Positions 1 through 9,084 of a stretch of DNA of 64,000 nt are shown here, in pieces. The stretch is from contig NZ_JAQQTF010000007.1 in NCBI RefSeq assembly GCF_028561275.1, forward strand, positions 62,001 to 126,000, read 5' to 3'. Numbering within the stretch: the stretch's first letter is position 1; every line of letters begins with the position of its first letter. The DNA comes from Aureisphaera galaxeae. Lineage in GTDB: Bacteria; Bacteroidota; Bacteroidia; Flavobacteriales; Flavobacteriaceae. A program made the translations under genes and the position numbers. The notes under the pieces are model-generated. The model had not been told where the DNA came from. It saw only the letters and a program-made list of their open reading frames with translations, and did not search any database.

Positions 1-31
1 CATATCCTGTTCCTATGACTGCTATTTTCAT
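1..31 (-). CDS. UDP-glucose/nucleotide-sugar dehydrogenase, N-terminus only
   Basis: Only the first ten codons lie in the window, starting from an ATG whose complement is at 29-31. They read MKIAVIGTGY, the first beta strand and glycine-rich turn of the Rossmann fold of UDP-glucose / UDP-N-acetylmannosamine 6-dehydrogenases, which commonly begin this way. Such enzymes oxidise UDP-sugars to uronic acids for polysaccharides, which fits its place at the end of the polysaccharide locus. Other Rossmann enzymes share this start, so the exact substrate is unknown. The gene continues off the left edge. Confidence 0.65.
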   Translation of the reverse strand, partial: MKIAVIGTGY

Positions 32-55
32 TTACTTACAATTTTTTAAACGCGG

Positions 56-63
56 CAAAAATA
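56..63 (-). promoter_or_regulatory. Bacteroidota -7 box upstream of the sugar dehydrogenase
   Basis: On the minus strand this reads TATTTTTG, an exact match to the Bacteroidota -7 consensus TAnnTTTG, 24 bases before the start at 31. No TTG was found at the expected -33 distance, so the call rests on one element. It would let the dehydrogenase be transcribed separately from the rest of the cluster. Confidence 0.4.
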
Positions 64-78
64 CAATTTGCCTAGCTT

Positions 79-1299
79 TTAGGGCTCATTTAGAGCCGTG
101 TTTTCACTCTTTGCTTCAGCAATTAAGAGCATAATGAATATGAACCCAACATAGTAGGCCCCAATTTGTCTATGAAATAAGTTTTCTACCAGCGCAAAAC
201 TCACCAGGGTGAACAATAACGCCGTGGGTAAATACGCTTTTCGGTTTCGTACGAATAGAATGACTATGCTACCCAAGAAAAGCAACAAACCTATGGCCCC
301 ACAGGCCAAATAAAAATCGATAAATTGATTGTGCGTATTGTATTTTTGGGATAGAAACCACGCCTGTTTTCTTTCGTCCTCTACACTCGTCTCGTAACAT
401 AAAAGCATCTCTCGATTGGTTTGGGTGAACCCCTGTCCCTTTAGAAGTGTTCCCTCCATCTTAGAAACTTGATGGGCACAATCCCAAATAACTGCCCTGG
501 GTTCTACCGCCAAAGTATTTTCTATAAGCCCGTCGTTGTGTTGGCTGCCCGAATAGAATATCTGATTTCGAAGGTCATTGTTCAAAATAAACGTAAGAAT
601 GATCGCCAGAAGGAAACCTCCGGTTACGAAGAACATTTGCGGCAAGCGTTTCTTTTTGTAGAAAAAGCTCAGTACAAATATGACCAGAAGCACGATGATC
701 GAAATACGTGAAACAATCAACAGGACAAATAGTACATTCAGAATGATATTGGCCACGTAATAGGGGTTGTCCGGGTGATAGGTGTCTCTCATGGATTGAT
801 AGGATGCCAGGATACTGAGCACACACAAAAGCCCCAAATAAAGACGCTCCGTTAATAAGGCTTCGATGATGATGGCAGAATCCAAAAAGTTAAAGCTGTC
901 CGACGCATTTACGACCATTACCAATTTAATCAAGGAGAACACTATCGCGGCTAAAGACGAAAAAATGACCGCCTTATAGATTTTTTTAAACCCATCTATG
1001 GGAATATACAGTACTACCAATCCTAAGGAAAGCAGTACTTTTTTCAAGACTACCCAATCTTCTTCCAGTCGCCCAAAAACAAGGGCATTCAACACCAAGT
1101 ATCCCACAAAAACACCCAATAAAATAGTGGGCATTCGCTTTAAACGTAGTATATGGTTTTTGCGAACAATAAATGGAAAGAGAATCGCTAGGATTGCCAG
1201 TAATATGTTGGGAAGTGCCCTTAGGTAATTGTCGAATGGAATTGTAAAAAACAACAACAGGAACACATAGGGGTATATGGAAGCAAAAAGGATTCTCAC
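79..1299 (-). CDS. O-antigen ligase/polymerase family membrane protein (copy 1)
   Basis: A 406-residue protein made mostly of hydrophobic segments, about ten or more, with one large polar loop at roughly residues 240-325. The loop ends in NTHNQF (HN at 323-324) followed by a Gly-rich membrane helix, the arrangement seen in the Wzy_C / O-antigen ligase family. Members join glycan repeat units into chains (Wzy) or ligate chains to lipid A core (WaaL) on the periplasmic side of the inner membrane. Sequence alone does not separate the two roles. The start is GTG; no in-frame ATG is close. It is the last full gene of the cluster and one of three such proteins here. Confidence 0.75.
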   Translation of the reverse strand: MRILFASIYPYVFLLLFFTIPFDNYLRALPNILLAILAILFPFIVRKNHILRLKRMPTILLGVFVGYLVLNALVFGRLEEDWVVLKKVLLSLGLVVLYIPIDGFKKIYKAVIFSSLAAIVFSLIKLVMVVNASDSFNFLDSAIIIEALLTERLYLGLLCVLSILASYQSMRDTYHPDNPYYVANIILNVLFVLLIVSRISIIVLLVIFVLSFFYKKKRLPQMFFVTGGFLLAIILTFILNNDLRNQIFYSGSQHNDGLIENTLAVEPRAVIWDCAHQVSKMEGTLLKGQGFTQTNREMLLCYETSVEDERKQAWFLSQKYNTHNQFIDFYLACGAIGLLLFLGSIVILFVRNRKAYLPTALLFTLVSFALVENLFHRQIGAYYVGFIFIMLLIAEAKSENTALNEP

Positions 1300-1363
1300 A
1301 GGCTCATATATGAGTGAATAAAAGTAACAAAGAATCTGGAAGCATCCTATTTTCCAATACGAT

Positions 1364-2461
1364 CTAGTTTTGTGCCTCGATGGCTTCGATCAATACTTCT
1401 GCGGAGCGAACCCAATGGTATCTTTCTTCTACTTTGTTTTTAATGTCCTCTAATGGATACGGTTCTCCCGTGAGGGTTGCTTGTATAGCACTTTCTATTT
1501 CTTGTTGATTATCGGGATCCACATGGTATGGGAAGAAATCGAATTCGGACATAGCGGTAGCCGAAGAGCAAATTACTGGTTTTTTGAATACGGCTCCTTC
1601 TAAAGGTGGAATCCCAAACCCTTCGGCAAAGGAAGGATACACAACCATTTCGCAGGCTGCATAAAAGTGTTTTAGGTCTGCATCCGAAATCCCCGAAAGA
1701 CATACGAGATGATCCTTGAAAGTAGCTTGACTTTTCTCCAAAAAGGCATCCATTTCCGGATAATCTATATCATGCTTCCCTATAAAGACCAATTGATATC
1801 CTTGCTCATGGAGTTTTAGGTTTGCAAAGGCCTTTAAAATAGAAATGTGGTTTTTCCTGGGCTCTATACGGCTTACATAAAGCAAGTATTTGCTGCAATT
1901 GAACTTTTCTTTGATATAAGCCGAAGCATTTTCCGTATCATCCTGAATGGTTACCGCGTTGGGGGTTACATGTATGGATGATTCTGGAATCGCATAGTAT
2001 TCATGGATTTTTTCCTTGGAATATTGTGAAACCGTCAGCAATACGTCGGCCTTTTTTGCAGACCTTTTAAACAGTTTGCCATTTATAAAGCGATATTTCT
2101 TCGGAAAATACGAGGCAAACCGTTCTTCTTCAAAAAGTATATCGTGCGTGGTCACTATATACTTACCCCGTTTTATAAGCGGGGAAACGTACTGAAAGTG
2201 GGCATAATCGATTTGATGTTTTCTTATAATCCTGGGAAACTCCGAGAGCAATCTACGATACTTGTTTCCCGAAGGAAGTTCAACGAATTGGGCGTTTTTG
2301 TAGTCTCCAAAAACCGCCTCTACATTCTTAATGTCCCAAGCAGCAAAGTAGAAGGTCCAATCCTTCCTAAGATCGAGCATGGCCCTGTACAGGCCCAACA
2401 AATAGGTGCGGGAGCCTTGAAATTTTCCATCGAAAACATGGGCGTCGATCAATATCCTCAT
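1364..2461 (-). CDS. Glycosyltransferase family 4 (GT-B fold)
   Basis: A 365-residue cytoplasmic glycosyltransferase. The C-terminal half carries the GT4 nucleotide-sugar site: RIEPRKN at 198-204 (Arg198 and Lys203 are the expected phosphate-binding pair) and the E-x7-E motif EGFGIPPLE at 280-288. The N-terminal acceptor half begins MRILIDAHVF, like mannosyl- and rhamnosyltransferases of surface polysaccharide clusters. It lies between two polymerase-like genes, so it probably adds one sugar to the lipid-linked repeat unit. Donor and acceptor cannot be read from sequence; mannose or rhamnose donors are guesses from general similarity. Confidence 0.85.
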   Translation of the reverse strand: MRILIDAHVFDGKFQGSRTYLLGLYRAMLDLRKDWTFYFAAWDIKNVEAVFGDYKNAQFVELPSGNKYRRLLSEFPRIIRKHQIDYAHFQYVSPLIKRGKYIVTTHDILFEEERFASYFPKKYRFINGKLFKRSAKKADVLLTVSQYSKEKIHEYYAIPESSIHVTPNAVTIQDDTENASAYIKEKFNCSKYLLYVSRIEPRKNHISILKAFANLKLHEQGYQLVFIGKHDIDYPEMDAFLEKSQATFKDHLVCLSGISDADLKHFYAACEMVVYPSFAEGFGIPPLEGAVFKKPVICSSATAMSEFDFFPYHVDPDNQQEIESAIQATLTGEPYPLEDIKNKVEERYHWVRSAEVLIEAIEAQN

Positions 2462-2535
2462 AAGTGGTCCTTCCTTTATGTCGCAAAACTATGAAAAATG
2501 GGGGAAGCAGCCCTTTTTTAAAGAATTTGTGATCC

Positions 2536-3789
2536 TTATTCTGCTTCTTGGGAGGACTCTTCCATTTTTTTCTCGAGCGTATTCCCTAAGGGGATTTTCG
2601 CCATCATCCCATACAGCACCAAGAAATGAAGCATGCCTCGTTGTCTCCAGATATAGGATTCGGTAACAAATACCGAGGCCATAACGATGAGAAAAAAGAG
2701 TAGGAAAAGTTCGCGGGTGTTGAGATATCCTTTCAGCATAAAAAACAATAATAGAAGGATCCCAACAAAACCGAACACCCCTAATTCGGAAAAGGCCTGG
2801 ATGTACTGATTGTGAAAATTGTACACATTGTACCCCCAATAGAGGTTGTAGTGATTCTGCTTTTCTACGATTTTCTCTTGGGAGGCATTGATTCCGAAAC
2901 CGCTAAGAAAAGTATCGTTCTCATTGGCCATTTCGTAGAAAATACGGGCCTGAAACAATCGGATGGTGGTTCCTGTCCATGGATACACCCGATTGAATTC
3001 CTCACACGTAAGTACCTCTTTTACGTTGGAAGTAAACTCCTCTTCCATTCTTTGTTTCAATGGGCTAAATAAAAAGGCAACAACTGCACCAATGGCTACG
3101 ACCCCTAAAATAAGTACCCGCTTTTTTGAAAAGAAACGCTTACTGATCCAAAATCCGATAAAGGCACACAGTAAGGTTACAATTACCATGTTTTTGGAGG
3201 AAAGCAAAAGTAGAAATACGAATAAGATTCCCGCTACCGCTACATTAAACCAGCTTCGTTTTGCATAAAAAGCCATGTATAAAAGACTTAAGGCCGTCAT
3301 GCAGGAAACGTAAATGGCATTAAGCTCAAATACGGCAACAAGGCCATGATAAAACAGGTCCTCTCGGTTGCCATTCTGTATATATTTAAACGCAGCCACC
3401 GCAATAAAGAACAGTGCGAATAAAGCTATTCCAACAGCGAAACGATATAGCACTTTTTTCCAGATATCTTTGGATAGGGTCGGCATGAAAAGAAAGGCCA
3501 GTGGCAGGATTAGGAAAGGGAGTTGTCGTTCCAATCCACGCATGGATTTATCTACATTTTCGCTCCATAGGAGGGAACAAACCATTAAGAGGAACAAGCC
3601 AAAGGGAGCCCAATACGCTTTCTTCCAAACTACTTTTTTGTGGATTAAAAAAGAAAAGAAAGCAAGGCTGCCCAACACAATGGTTGTAATAGAACTGAAT
3701 GCATAAGGTAAAGGAAGGCTAATTAGCAAGGCTGCCAATAAATAACCGTGGGTGTCTTCAGAAAGAAGCAGTTCCTTAATCCTTTGCAT
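2536..3789 (-). CDS. O-antigen ligase/polymerase family membrane protein (copy 2)
   Basis: A 417-residue polytopic membrane protein with the same design as its two neighbours: about ten helices, a long periplasmic loop near residues 220-320, and NFHNQY (HN at 326-327) just before the next helix. The C-terminal tail is charged (EKKMEES). It overlaps the end of the upstream GT4 gene by 14 bases, so they are translated from one mRNA. The likely role is polymerisation or ligation of the surface glycan; which of the three copies polymerises and which ligates cannot be told here. It shares the fold pattern with the other copies but is clearly diverged from them. Confidence 0.75.
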   Translation of the reverse strand: MQRIKELLLSEDTHGYLLAALLISLPLPYAFSSITTIVLGSLAFFSFLIHKKVVWKKAYWAPFGLFLLMVCSLLWSENVDKSMRGLERQLPFLILPLAFLFMPTLSKDIWKKVLYRFAVGIALFALFFIAVAAFKYIQNGNREDLFYHGLVAVFELNAIYVSCMTALSLLYMAFYAKRSWFNVAVAGILFVFLLLLSSKNMVIVTLLCAFIGFWISKRFFSKKRVLILGVVAIGAVVAFLFSPLKQRMEEEFTSNVKEVLTCEEFNRVYPWTGTTIRLFQARIFYEMANENDTFLSGFGINASQEKIVEKQNHYNLYWGYNVYNFHNQYIQAFSELGVFGFVGILLLLFFMLKGYLNTRELFLLFFLIVMASVFVTESYIWRQRGMLHFLVLYGMMAKIPLGNTLEKKMEESSQEAE

Positions 3790-4876
3790 AGACTTCTTCG
3801 AAAAAATTCAAGTACTTATTGTTGATGATGTCCCATGCGAAAAGGTTGCTTATTTTATCCGAATTATTGCATAAAAAGGACTTGTGGGTCGACTTGTCGT
3901 TTATGGAATCGATATATCCTGCCACCTCATCGGAGTTCGTAAAATAAAAAGCATCCTCCTCCAAAATTTTCCCATTAAACTCATTCTTATGGGCAATGAT
4001 GAGTGCATTGCTCGCCATGGCTTCCAACAAGGATGGATTCGTACCCCCAACACTGTGTCCATGGAAGTAAAGATTGGAGTAATACCGAAGATTGTTCAAA
4101 TGATCAAAGTTGTAGATCCCACCCAAAAACTTGATATGTTCCACCTCTTTGAACTTTTGAGTGAGGTGTTTCCCAAAAGCATTGGTGTCGTGCTTTCCAA
4201 TCACCAAAAATGGTGTTTTCTGCTTTGCCTTTGCCACTCCATCCAAAATGGTTTCAATATTGTTCTCAGGCTCCATACGGGCAATGAGCATATTGTAGCC
4301 TCCCGTTTCGAGTCCATATTCTTTTAACACATCTACATTGGGGTTTTCGAACTTTTCGGCACCATAGGCGATATATCTCGACTCCCTTTTGTACGTTTTC
4401 TCCAAATAATTTTGAATCCCAATGGAGTCGGCTATAAGATAATCGCTGCTTTTAACGGCCCATTTCTCTGCATGTTTCAGGAAATGCCGAACTGCTTTGC
4501 TGTATTTGGAACGCTTCCATTCCAAACCATCCATGTTTGTGATGATCAAAGGTTTTTTGGGTAGTAATTTGTACCAAACAGAATTACTGGTATACCCCAA
4601 TTGCAATAGGATGTCGAAGTTCCTTTTCTTGGCGTCTAAAATACAGTTAAGGTCGTAGATAAATTGTCCCGCTGTTCCTATCTTCTCCTCGGGATCGTTA
4701 CAGTGAATAATGTGGGCGCCCATGAACGTTTTTTCCTGGTAGGGATGTGAGTGCGAAGAATACACATATACCTCATGCCCCTTTTCGGCTAGAAAAGCTG
4801 CAAAAAACTCGGCAAATTGCTCGAAACCGCCATGATAGTTAGGAATTCCCCTCGTCCCTAATATTCCTATTTTCAA
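3776..4876 (-). CDS. GT4 glycosyltransferase with DUF1972-type N-terminus
   Basis: A 366-residue glycosyltransferase. The N-terminus (MKIGILGTRGIPNYHGGFEQ) matches the DUF1972 domain of rhamnosyltransferase-like enzymes such as Cps2T and its relatives, which begins with GTRGIP and GGFE. The C-terminal half has a GT4 donor site with RMEPENN in place of the usual R-x4-K motif, and a degenerate E-x7-E region (GGTNPSLLEAM). The start is TTG; it is preferred because it gives the conserved MKIGILGTRGIP beginning. It overlaps the upstream polymerase-like gene by 38 bases. Given rmlABCD in the same locus, transfer of rhamnose onto the repeat unit is a reasonable but unproven reading. Confidence 0.8.
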   Translation of the reverse strand: MKIGILGTRGIPNYHGGFEQFAEFFAAFLAEKGHEVYVYSSHSHPYQEKTFMGAHIIHCNDPEEKIGTAGQFIYDLNCILDAKKRNFDILLQLGYTSNSVWYKLLPKKPLIITNMDGLEWKRSKYSKAVRHFLKHAEKWAVKSSDYLIADSIGIQNYLEKTYKRESRYIAYGAEKFENPNVDVLKEYGLETGGYNMLIARMEPENNIETILDGVAKAKQKTPFLVIGKHDTNAFGKHLTQKFKEVEHIKFLGGIYNFDHLNNLRYYSNLYFHGHSVGGTNPSLLEAMASNALIIAHKNEFNGKILEEDAFYFTNSDEVAGYIDSINDKSTHKSFLCNNSDKISNLFAWDIINNKYLNFFEEVYAKD

Positions 4877-6104
4877 AATCGCTAAACTGTTTTAGGGCCA
4901 AAATGCCACCAATTAAAAATGTTGCCATGTCGTATGGCTTAAATATTCCCGTCACCACCAAACTGGAGGCAAAGATATAAAAGGAGCACGCTACCAGTAA
5001 ACGATTAAACGATACCCTATTCCTTTCTATCTGTCTGTTATAATACTGCATGTACAGCATACCAATCATGGATAAGTACACCAGCAAGCCTATGAGGCCC
5101 GTTTTCATATAGACGTAGGCAACACCATTATGCACCGTAGGAAGGTGTCTAATCTCCTCTCCCTGTAGCATGATATCGAACCCTACATCTACCGTAGAGC
5201 CAAACCCTTTTCCTGTAAGCCACGACTTTTCCTCGTTCACTTCGTTCCATACCAAACTGGCTTCATAGGCACGCCACCTGGGCCACAATTCCCTTCGGTC
5301 CAATTTGTTCTTGTCAAATTTAATGGGCTCCAAGGTTTCGGTATAGGAGTTCTTCATTTTGGTTAAGAACGTACTAATAAGGGTGGGGTTCTTGGTTTCG
5401 GAAGGTTCATACTGACTTAAAAACAGAATGAACAATCCTCCTGTCACCAGCATCCCGAATAAAGCTACAGCTCCCCTTGCATTCAGTTTTAGGTATCCGT
5501 AATACGCCAATACCATTAAAACGAGCACAATCATCATGGTTCGGGAGAAATACAAAAGGAAAGATACCGCCAAAAGAATAACAAAGAATTGGTACAGCAC
5601 CTTAAACCGCGTTTTCTTCACGGGAAGTCCCCGTACGCAGATAATGGCAAAGAGTGCCAACATCTCCACGTGATTGAAACGACCAAACTTATTCCTGAAC
5701 TTATCCACACCAGGTTTCATCCCGATGATTTCCACCCCGATATGGACCATATGAATAAGGGCGAAAGAAAAACCGGCCAATACAACAATGTTGAAGAAGT
5801 CTGTCTTTTTCTCTAGGTTCTTTACCGAGAAATATACGGCCAACAAAATGGTAATGGGGCGTAGGAAATACACGAAATCCTTGACGAAATCGTAGACGCC
5901 ACCATCGAACGTGAACAGGCTTAAAAAGCCAATGCACATTAAACCAAAGAGTATGGATGTAATGGTAAAAACCTCCTTCGAAAACCGGCTGCCAAAATTG
6001 AACAACAAAACCCCAGCCGAAACCAAAAAGGAGATTTCGAGGTTCTCTGTCCATAGTGCTACAATGAGCAATACAATTCCTGTTCTAATGAGGTTCTGAC
6101 TCAT
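4839..6104 (-). CDS. O-antigen ligase/polymerase family membrane protein (copy 3)
   Basis: A 421-residue polytopic inner-membrane protein with roughly eleven hydrophobic helices, a polar loop at about 230-320, and VHNG (HN at 325-326) entering the next helix. This is the Wzy/WaaL pattern shared with the other two copies, where the HN pair falls at nearly the same residue number. It follows the small sulfotransferase by three bases and overlaps the next glycosyltransferase by 38. It lies nearest the flippase, so it may be the repeat-unit polymerase, but that is inference from order only. Confidence 0.75.
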   Translation of the reverse strand: MSQNLIRTGIVLLIVALWTENLEISFLVSAGVLLFNFGSRFSKEVFTITSILFGLMCIGFLSLFTFDGGVYDFVKDFVYFLRPITILLAVYFSVKNLEKKTDFFNIVVLAGFSFALIHMVHIGVEIIGMKPGVDKFRNKFGRFNHVEMLALFAIICVRGLPVKKTRFKVLYQFFVILLAVSFLLYFSRTMMIVLVLMVLAYYGYLKLNARGAVALFGMLVTGGLFILFLSQYEPSETKNPTLISTFLTKMKNSYTETLEPIKFDKNKLDRRELWPRWRAYEASLVWNEVNEEKSWLTGKGFGSTVDVGFDIMLQGEEIRHLPTVHNGVAYVYMKTGLIGLLVYLSMIGMLYMQYYNRQIERNRVSFNRLLVACSFYIFASSLVVTGIFKPYDMATFLIGGILALKQFSDFENRNIRDEGNS

Positions 6105-6107
6105 GAT

Positions 6108-6797
6108 TTATCTTTTGTATCCGAAGGGTTCAAAATCCTTCTGGTACAATTCGTATACTTTATCCTTTATTTCTTGTGTAAAAACGGCATCAAATTGCTG
6201 TTTCTTGGCGTTCAACTTAAAATATCTCCACAAATAAGGAGTACGTACCAAGTGACCTACGGCCCGATTCCACTCCCCCTTAGATTTGTTTACATGGGGG
6301 AGGGTTGCGCCTTTAAGCCCACAAATCTCTTTTACTTTTTCGATATCTTCCTTTATCGTCTCCAGCCTTCCCAAATAATCTACCATAAGCTCGCCCTTTT
6401 CACTGTATAAATAATCATACTGCGACTTAAAAAAGAAGTCATTTTCCTTCAGTTTTCGAGGCAATACATGGTTTACAAAACTCCTAAAACTAATGATCTT
6501 GGAATACCCCAGAAAGTTATAAAAAGAAAATGCCCTTTTATAAGGATCCCGTACAAAGGAGAATTTGAAATAATCCTTGAAACGGGCTTCGTCTATATAG
6601 TTTAACTTCACATATTCTGAAGCTGTAAGATGGGCCAAGCGAAAAGGCCCTTCTTCGTTCGGTTCTTTCTTCCTTAATAGCAAACTTGCCCTTGTATCCC
6701 AGTTAAGCCCTAGTTCGTTTAGGAACATGGTCTCTATGCTCTGACCGGCCACCTTGGGCACATGAACAAAAATTACTTTATGCTGTTTGCTAATCAT
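6108..6797 (-). CDS. Sulfotransferase, family 2 type (small, 229 aa)
   Basis: A 229-residue protein with the two PAPS-binding elements of carbohydrate sulfotransferases: a 5'-phosphosulfate loop at 11-19 (VHVPKVAGQ, close to the HIPKTAG form of sulfotransferase family 2) and a 3'-phosphate region FVRDPYKRAFSFYNF at 81-95, with Arg83 and Ser91 as the expected ligands. It has no signal peptide or membrane helix. Such enzymes move sulfate from PAPS to hydroxyls of sugars. Its place among glycosyltransferases points to sulfation of the surface polysaccharide. The start ATG is followed by a typical short cytoplasmic leader (MISKQHK). Confidence 0.82.
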   Translation of the reverse strand: MISKQHKVIFVHVPKVAGQSIETMFLNELGLNWDTRASLLLRKKEPNEEGPFRLAHLTASEYVKLNYIDEARFKDYFKFSFVRDPYKRAFSFYNFLGYSKIISFRSFVNHVLPRKLKENDFFFKSQYDYLYSEKGELMVDYLGRLETIKEDIEKVKEICGLKGATLPHVNKSKGEWNRAVGHLVRTPYLWRYFKLNAKKQQFDAVFTQEIKDKVYELYQKDFEPFGYKR

Positions 6798-6812
6798 GCT
6801 TTCTCTTCCTGT

Positions 6813-7727
6813 TTATTTTGAATTATATCCCCATTTCTCTTGCAATGGAATGCTCGTCAATTCCTCCAGCTTTCGTACATCTTCGGCAAAATAATCCATC
6901 AATTCTTCCCTAAGTCCAGCATCTAATGTTATGTCCATTTCCTCGCTGGTAAAAAGTTTCCGTTTTGTCCAGTCCCTCAATCTGCTTGGCAGGATGGATT
7001 TTATGGTATCTTTTATAAAGCGGCCTCTCAAAAAATTGAGCAAACCTATGTTTTTATACGCCACTTTTTGGTTGTGTTGAATCGTATGATCCACGTGGAA
7101 CGCGTCATCAATCTTCAGAAAGTGAAATAATTCCTTTAACGTTGCATCCTTATCTCGAGTCCAATCTTCAAAAATGAGCAATTTAATGCGATCCTTTGGA
7201 AAGACGTCAAAGTAACTTTTCACAGCCTCGAAATAGGTGCTCCATTCCAAATACAAATTACCTCCTCCCCAAACGCGATCCAAAGGTGCCTTTAAAGCCT
7301 TTGCGAAATCAGGTTCACGGTCATATCCCACTCCATAATTCATTACAAAATGACTAAAGGCCCTATCTACAGGGTTTCGCAAGGTAATGATGATCCTCGC
7401 TTCTGGATTGTGGTCATAAATGCGCTGTGCCGTTTCCGTTCCCCATAAATAGGATGGGCTCACGTCACCCTTTATTTGATCGGGTCTCGTTTCCGAAAAA
7501 AGATCTCGGTATACATCGAACGATTTAATGATCTTGGTGTGGTAGCTTTCTCCCTTTTTGGGCGCTTTATAATCGGAATGGTCGTTGGATTCTACCTGCG
7601 AAAAGTGGTTGAGTTCCTTTACGTCCGATAGGAATACCTCTGGGTGCTGTCCCAAATAATTGTGCAGGGATGTTGTACCGCTTCTGGCGGCCCCCACAAC
7701 AAAAAAATCTACAGCAAACGATTCCAT
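6813..7727 (-). CDS. Sulfotransferase, heparan/NDST-like type (304 aa)
   Basis: A 304-residue PAPS-dependent sulfotransferase. The 5' loop is VVGAARSGTTSLHNYL at about 10-25, and the 3' region is LRNPVDRAFSHF at about 116-127, with Arg117 and Ser125; both fit the Sulfotransfer_1 family that includes bacterial relatives of heparan sulfotransferases. The ATG at 7727 overlaps the flippase stop by one base (TGATG); a GTG three bases earlier is possible. It belongs to a different subfamily from the adjacent small sulfotransferase, so the two probably sulfate different positions or sugars of the same glycan. The acceptor is not known. Confidence 0.87.
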   Translation of the reverse strand: MESFAVDFFVVGAARSGTTSLHNYLGQHPEVFLSDVKELNHFSQVESNDHSDYKAPKKGESYHTKIIKSFDVYRDLFSETRPDQIKGDVSPSYLWGTETAQRIYDHNPEARIIITLRNPVDRAFSHFVMNYGVGYDREPDFAKALKAPLDRVWGGGNLYLEWSTYFEAVKSYFDVFPKDRIKLLIFEDWTRDKDATLKELFHFLKIDDAFHVDHTIQHNQKVAYKNIGLLNFLRGRFIKDTIKSILPSRLRDWTKRKLFTSEEMDITLDAGLREELMDYFAEDVRKLEELTSIPLQEKWGYNSK

Positions 7728-9037
7728 CACAGACTTAAAAAGGTTTTAACACGATCCGTTCTATATACATATATAACGGCTACTGTATTCCAAAGGACCA
7801 TACTCACCGAAGTAGCTACCGCAGCACCTATCATTCCATGTATCGGGATGAGTATGTAGTTAAGCACAATATTGATAACCAAGGCCGAAATAAGAATGAT
7901 CTGAAATTTCTTTTGCTTTCCCGTCATATTGAGATACACCCCAATAGAACCGCAAAATGTATTGATAATTTGCCCTCCCAATAATATGATCAGGGCTACA
8001 TTGGCCGCCGAATACCCGTCTCCGAAAAATTCGAGAACATAGGAAGAGAACAACGCCAACACTAGGATTACGGGGGCCGTCATAAAGAAAATAAGTTGCG
8101 TGCCCCTTCGTATGGTGTTCTTCAGCTTATCCATGTGCTTGGAGGCGTAGAATTCGGCAATTTTGGGAGCGATAACGGCATTTACCGAAGACAACACTAT
8201 AGATATGAGCAACGTAAGCTTTACTGCCACGCTGTAATAGGCTACGGTCTCGAAATCGGTGAAATAGGTAAGCATTAATACGTCCAAACTCTGCATCAAG
8301 AGAAATGACGCAGCACTTACCGCCATGGGCGCAGAACGTTTTAAAATATCTCGATAATTAATGGTTACAGACGCACCGGAATCCTTAAAGCGGGTTCGGG
8401 TAAAATACCATAAAACTGCAATAGAAGACAACAGCGACAACAGCACAAAGTTGAGCAGGAAAACATCTACCAAACGGCCCGTTTCTCCATTGGCAAAAAT
8501 GTACCAAACGGCCCCAAAGAAGAAAATGTAGCGCAATACATTTCTAAAAATCTCAGAAACGTAAATTTTGTCCATTCCCCGAAAGGTGTCTATGTTGAGC
8601 ATCGTGACTCCATAAAAAAACACGGCCAATAGGGTCTTGGTTACGTTGGATGAAAGATGAAAACCCGTAAGCTCGGATATGGCTTCAATTCGAAATAACT
8701 GACTTCCCAAGAGAATAAGCACTGAAAGCGCGAATACTATGAGAATCATCTGTGCATAGACCTTTTTTATGTATGAAAGGCGTTCCATAGAGGCCAAAAA
8801 ACCGGAATAGTAAATCACGGAAGATTGCATCCCAAAAATGGCCAAGGTTCCCAGCACCAATAATAAAGAACGGCTAAAGTCGTACTCCCCCACTAAGGAA
8901 GCTGGGAAGTTTTGGGTAATTAATGTGGTAACTAAAAAAAAAAGGATGACACCCAGTACACGGAGTAGCAGCACATTGATGCTCCTGCCTACCACCGCAG
9001 ACTTAAAAAAACCGAGCAACTTATTCTGAATATCCAT
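7727..9037 (-). CDS. Wzx-type polysaccharide flippase
   Basis: A 436-residue integral membrane protein with about 12 or more evenly spaced helices and no large soluble domain, as in the polysaccharide transporter/MATE-like flippases (Polysacc_synt family). The first helix carries a charged entry (NVLLLRVLGVILFFLV), and a polar loop at about 210-230 separates two bundles. Flippases of this kind move undecaprenyl-linked repeat units to the periplasmic face. Its position between the Wzz-like gene and the sulfotransferases agrees with a Wzx/Wzy-dependent pathway. Low primary conservation means the substrate cannot be predicted. Confidence 0.83.
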   Translation of the reverse strand: MDIQNKLLGFFKSAVVGRSINVLLLRVLGVILFFLVTTLITQNFPASLVGEYDFSRSLLLVLGTLAIFGMQSSVIYYSGFLASMERLSYIKKVYAQMILIVFALSVLILLGSQLFRIEAISELTGFHLSSNVTKTLLAVFFYGVTMLNIDTFRGMDKIYVSEIFRNVLRYIFFFGAVWYIFANGETGRLVDVFLLNFVLLSLLSSIAVLWYFTRTRFKDSGASVTINYRDILKRSAPMAVSAASFLLMQSLDVLMLTYFTDFETVAYYSVAVKLTLLISIVLSSVNAVIAPKIAEFYASKHMDKLKNTIRRGTQLIFFMTAPVILVLALFSSYVLEFFGDGYSAANVALIILLGGQIINTFCGSIGVYLNMTGKQKKFQIILISALVINIVLNYILIPIHGMIGAAVATSVSMVLWNTVAVIYVYRTDRVKTFLSL

Positions 9038-9084
9038 ACCCCTTTGCCGTGTGATCGCCTAAGGGCAATCGAAATCACCGGTGT

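Noticed and set aside
469-826. Small open frames on both strands within the first polymerase-like gene
   Set aside because: They overlap a longer, well-supported coding frame with membrane helices and lack homologous features.
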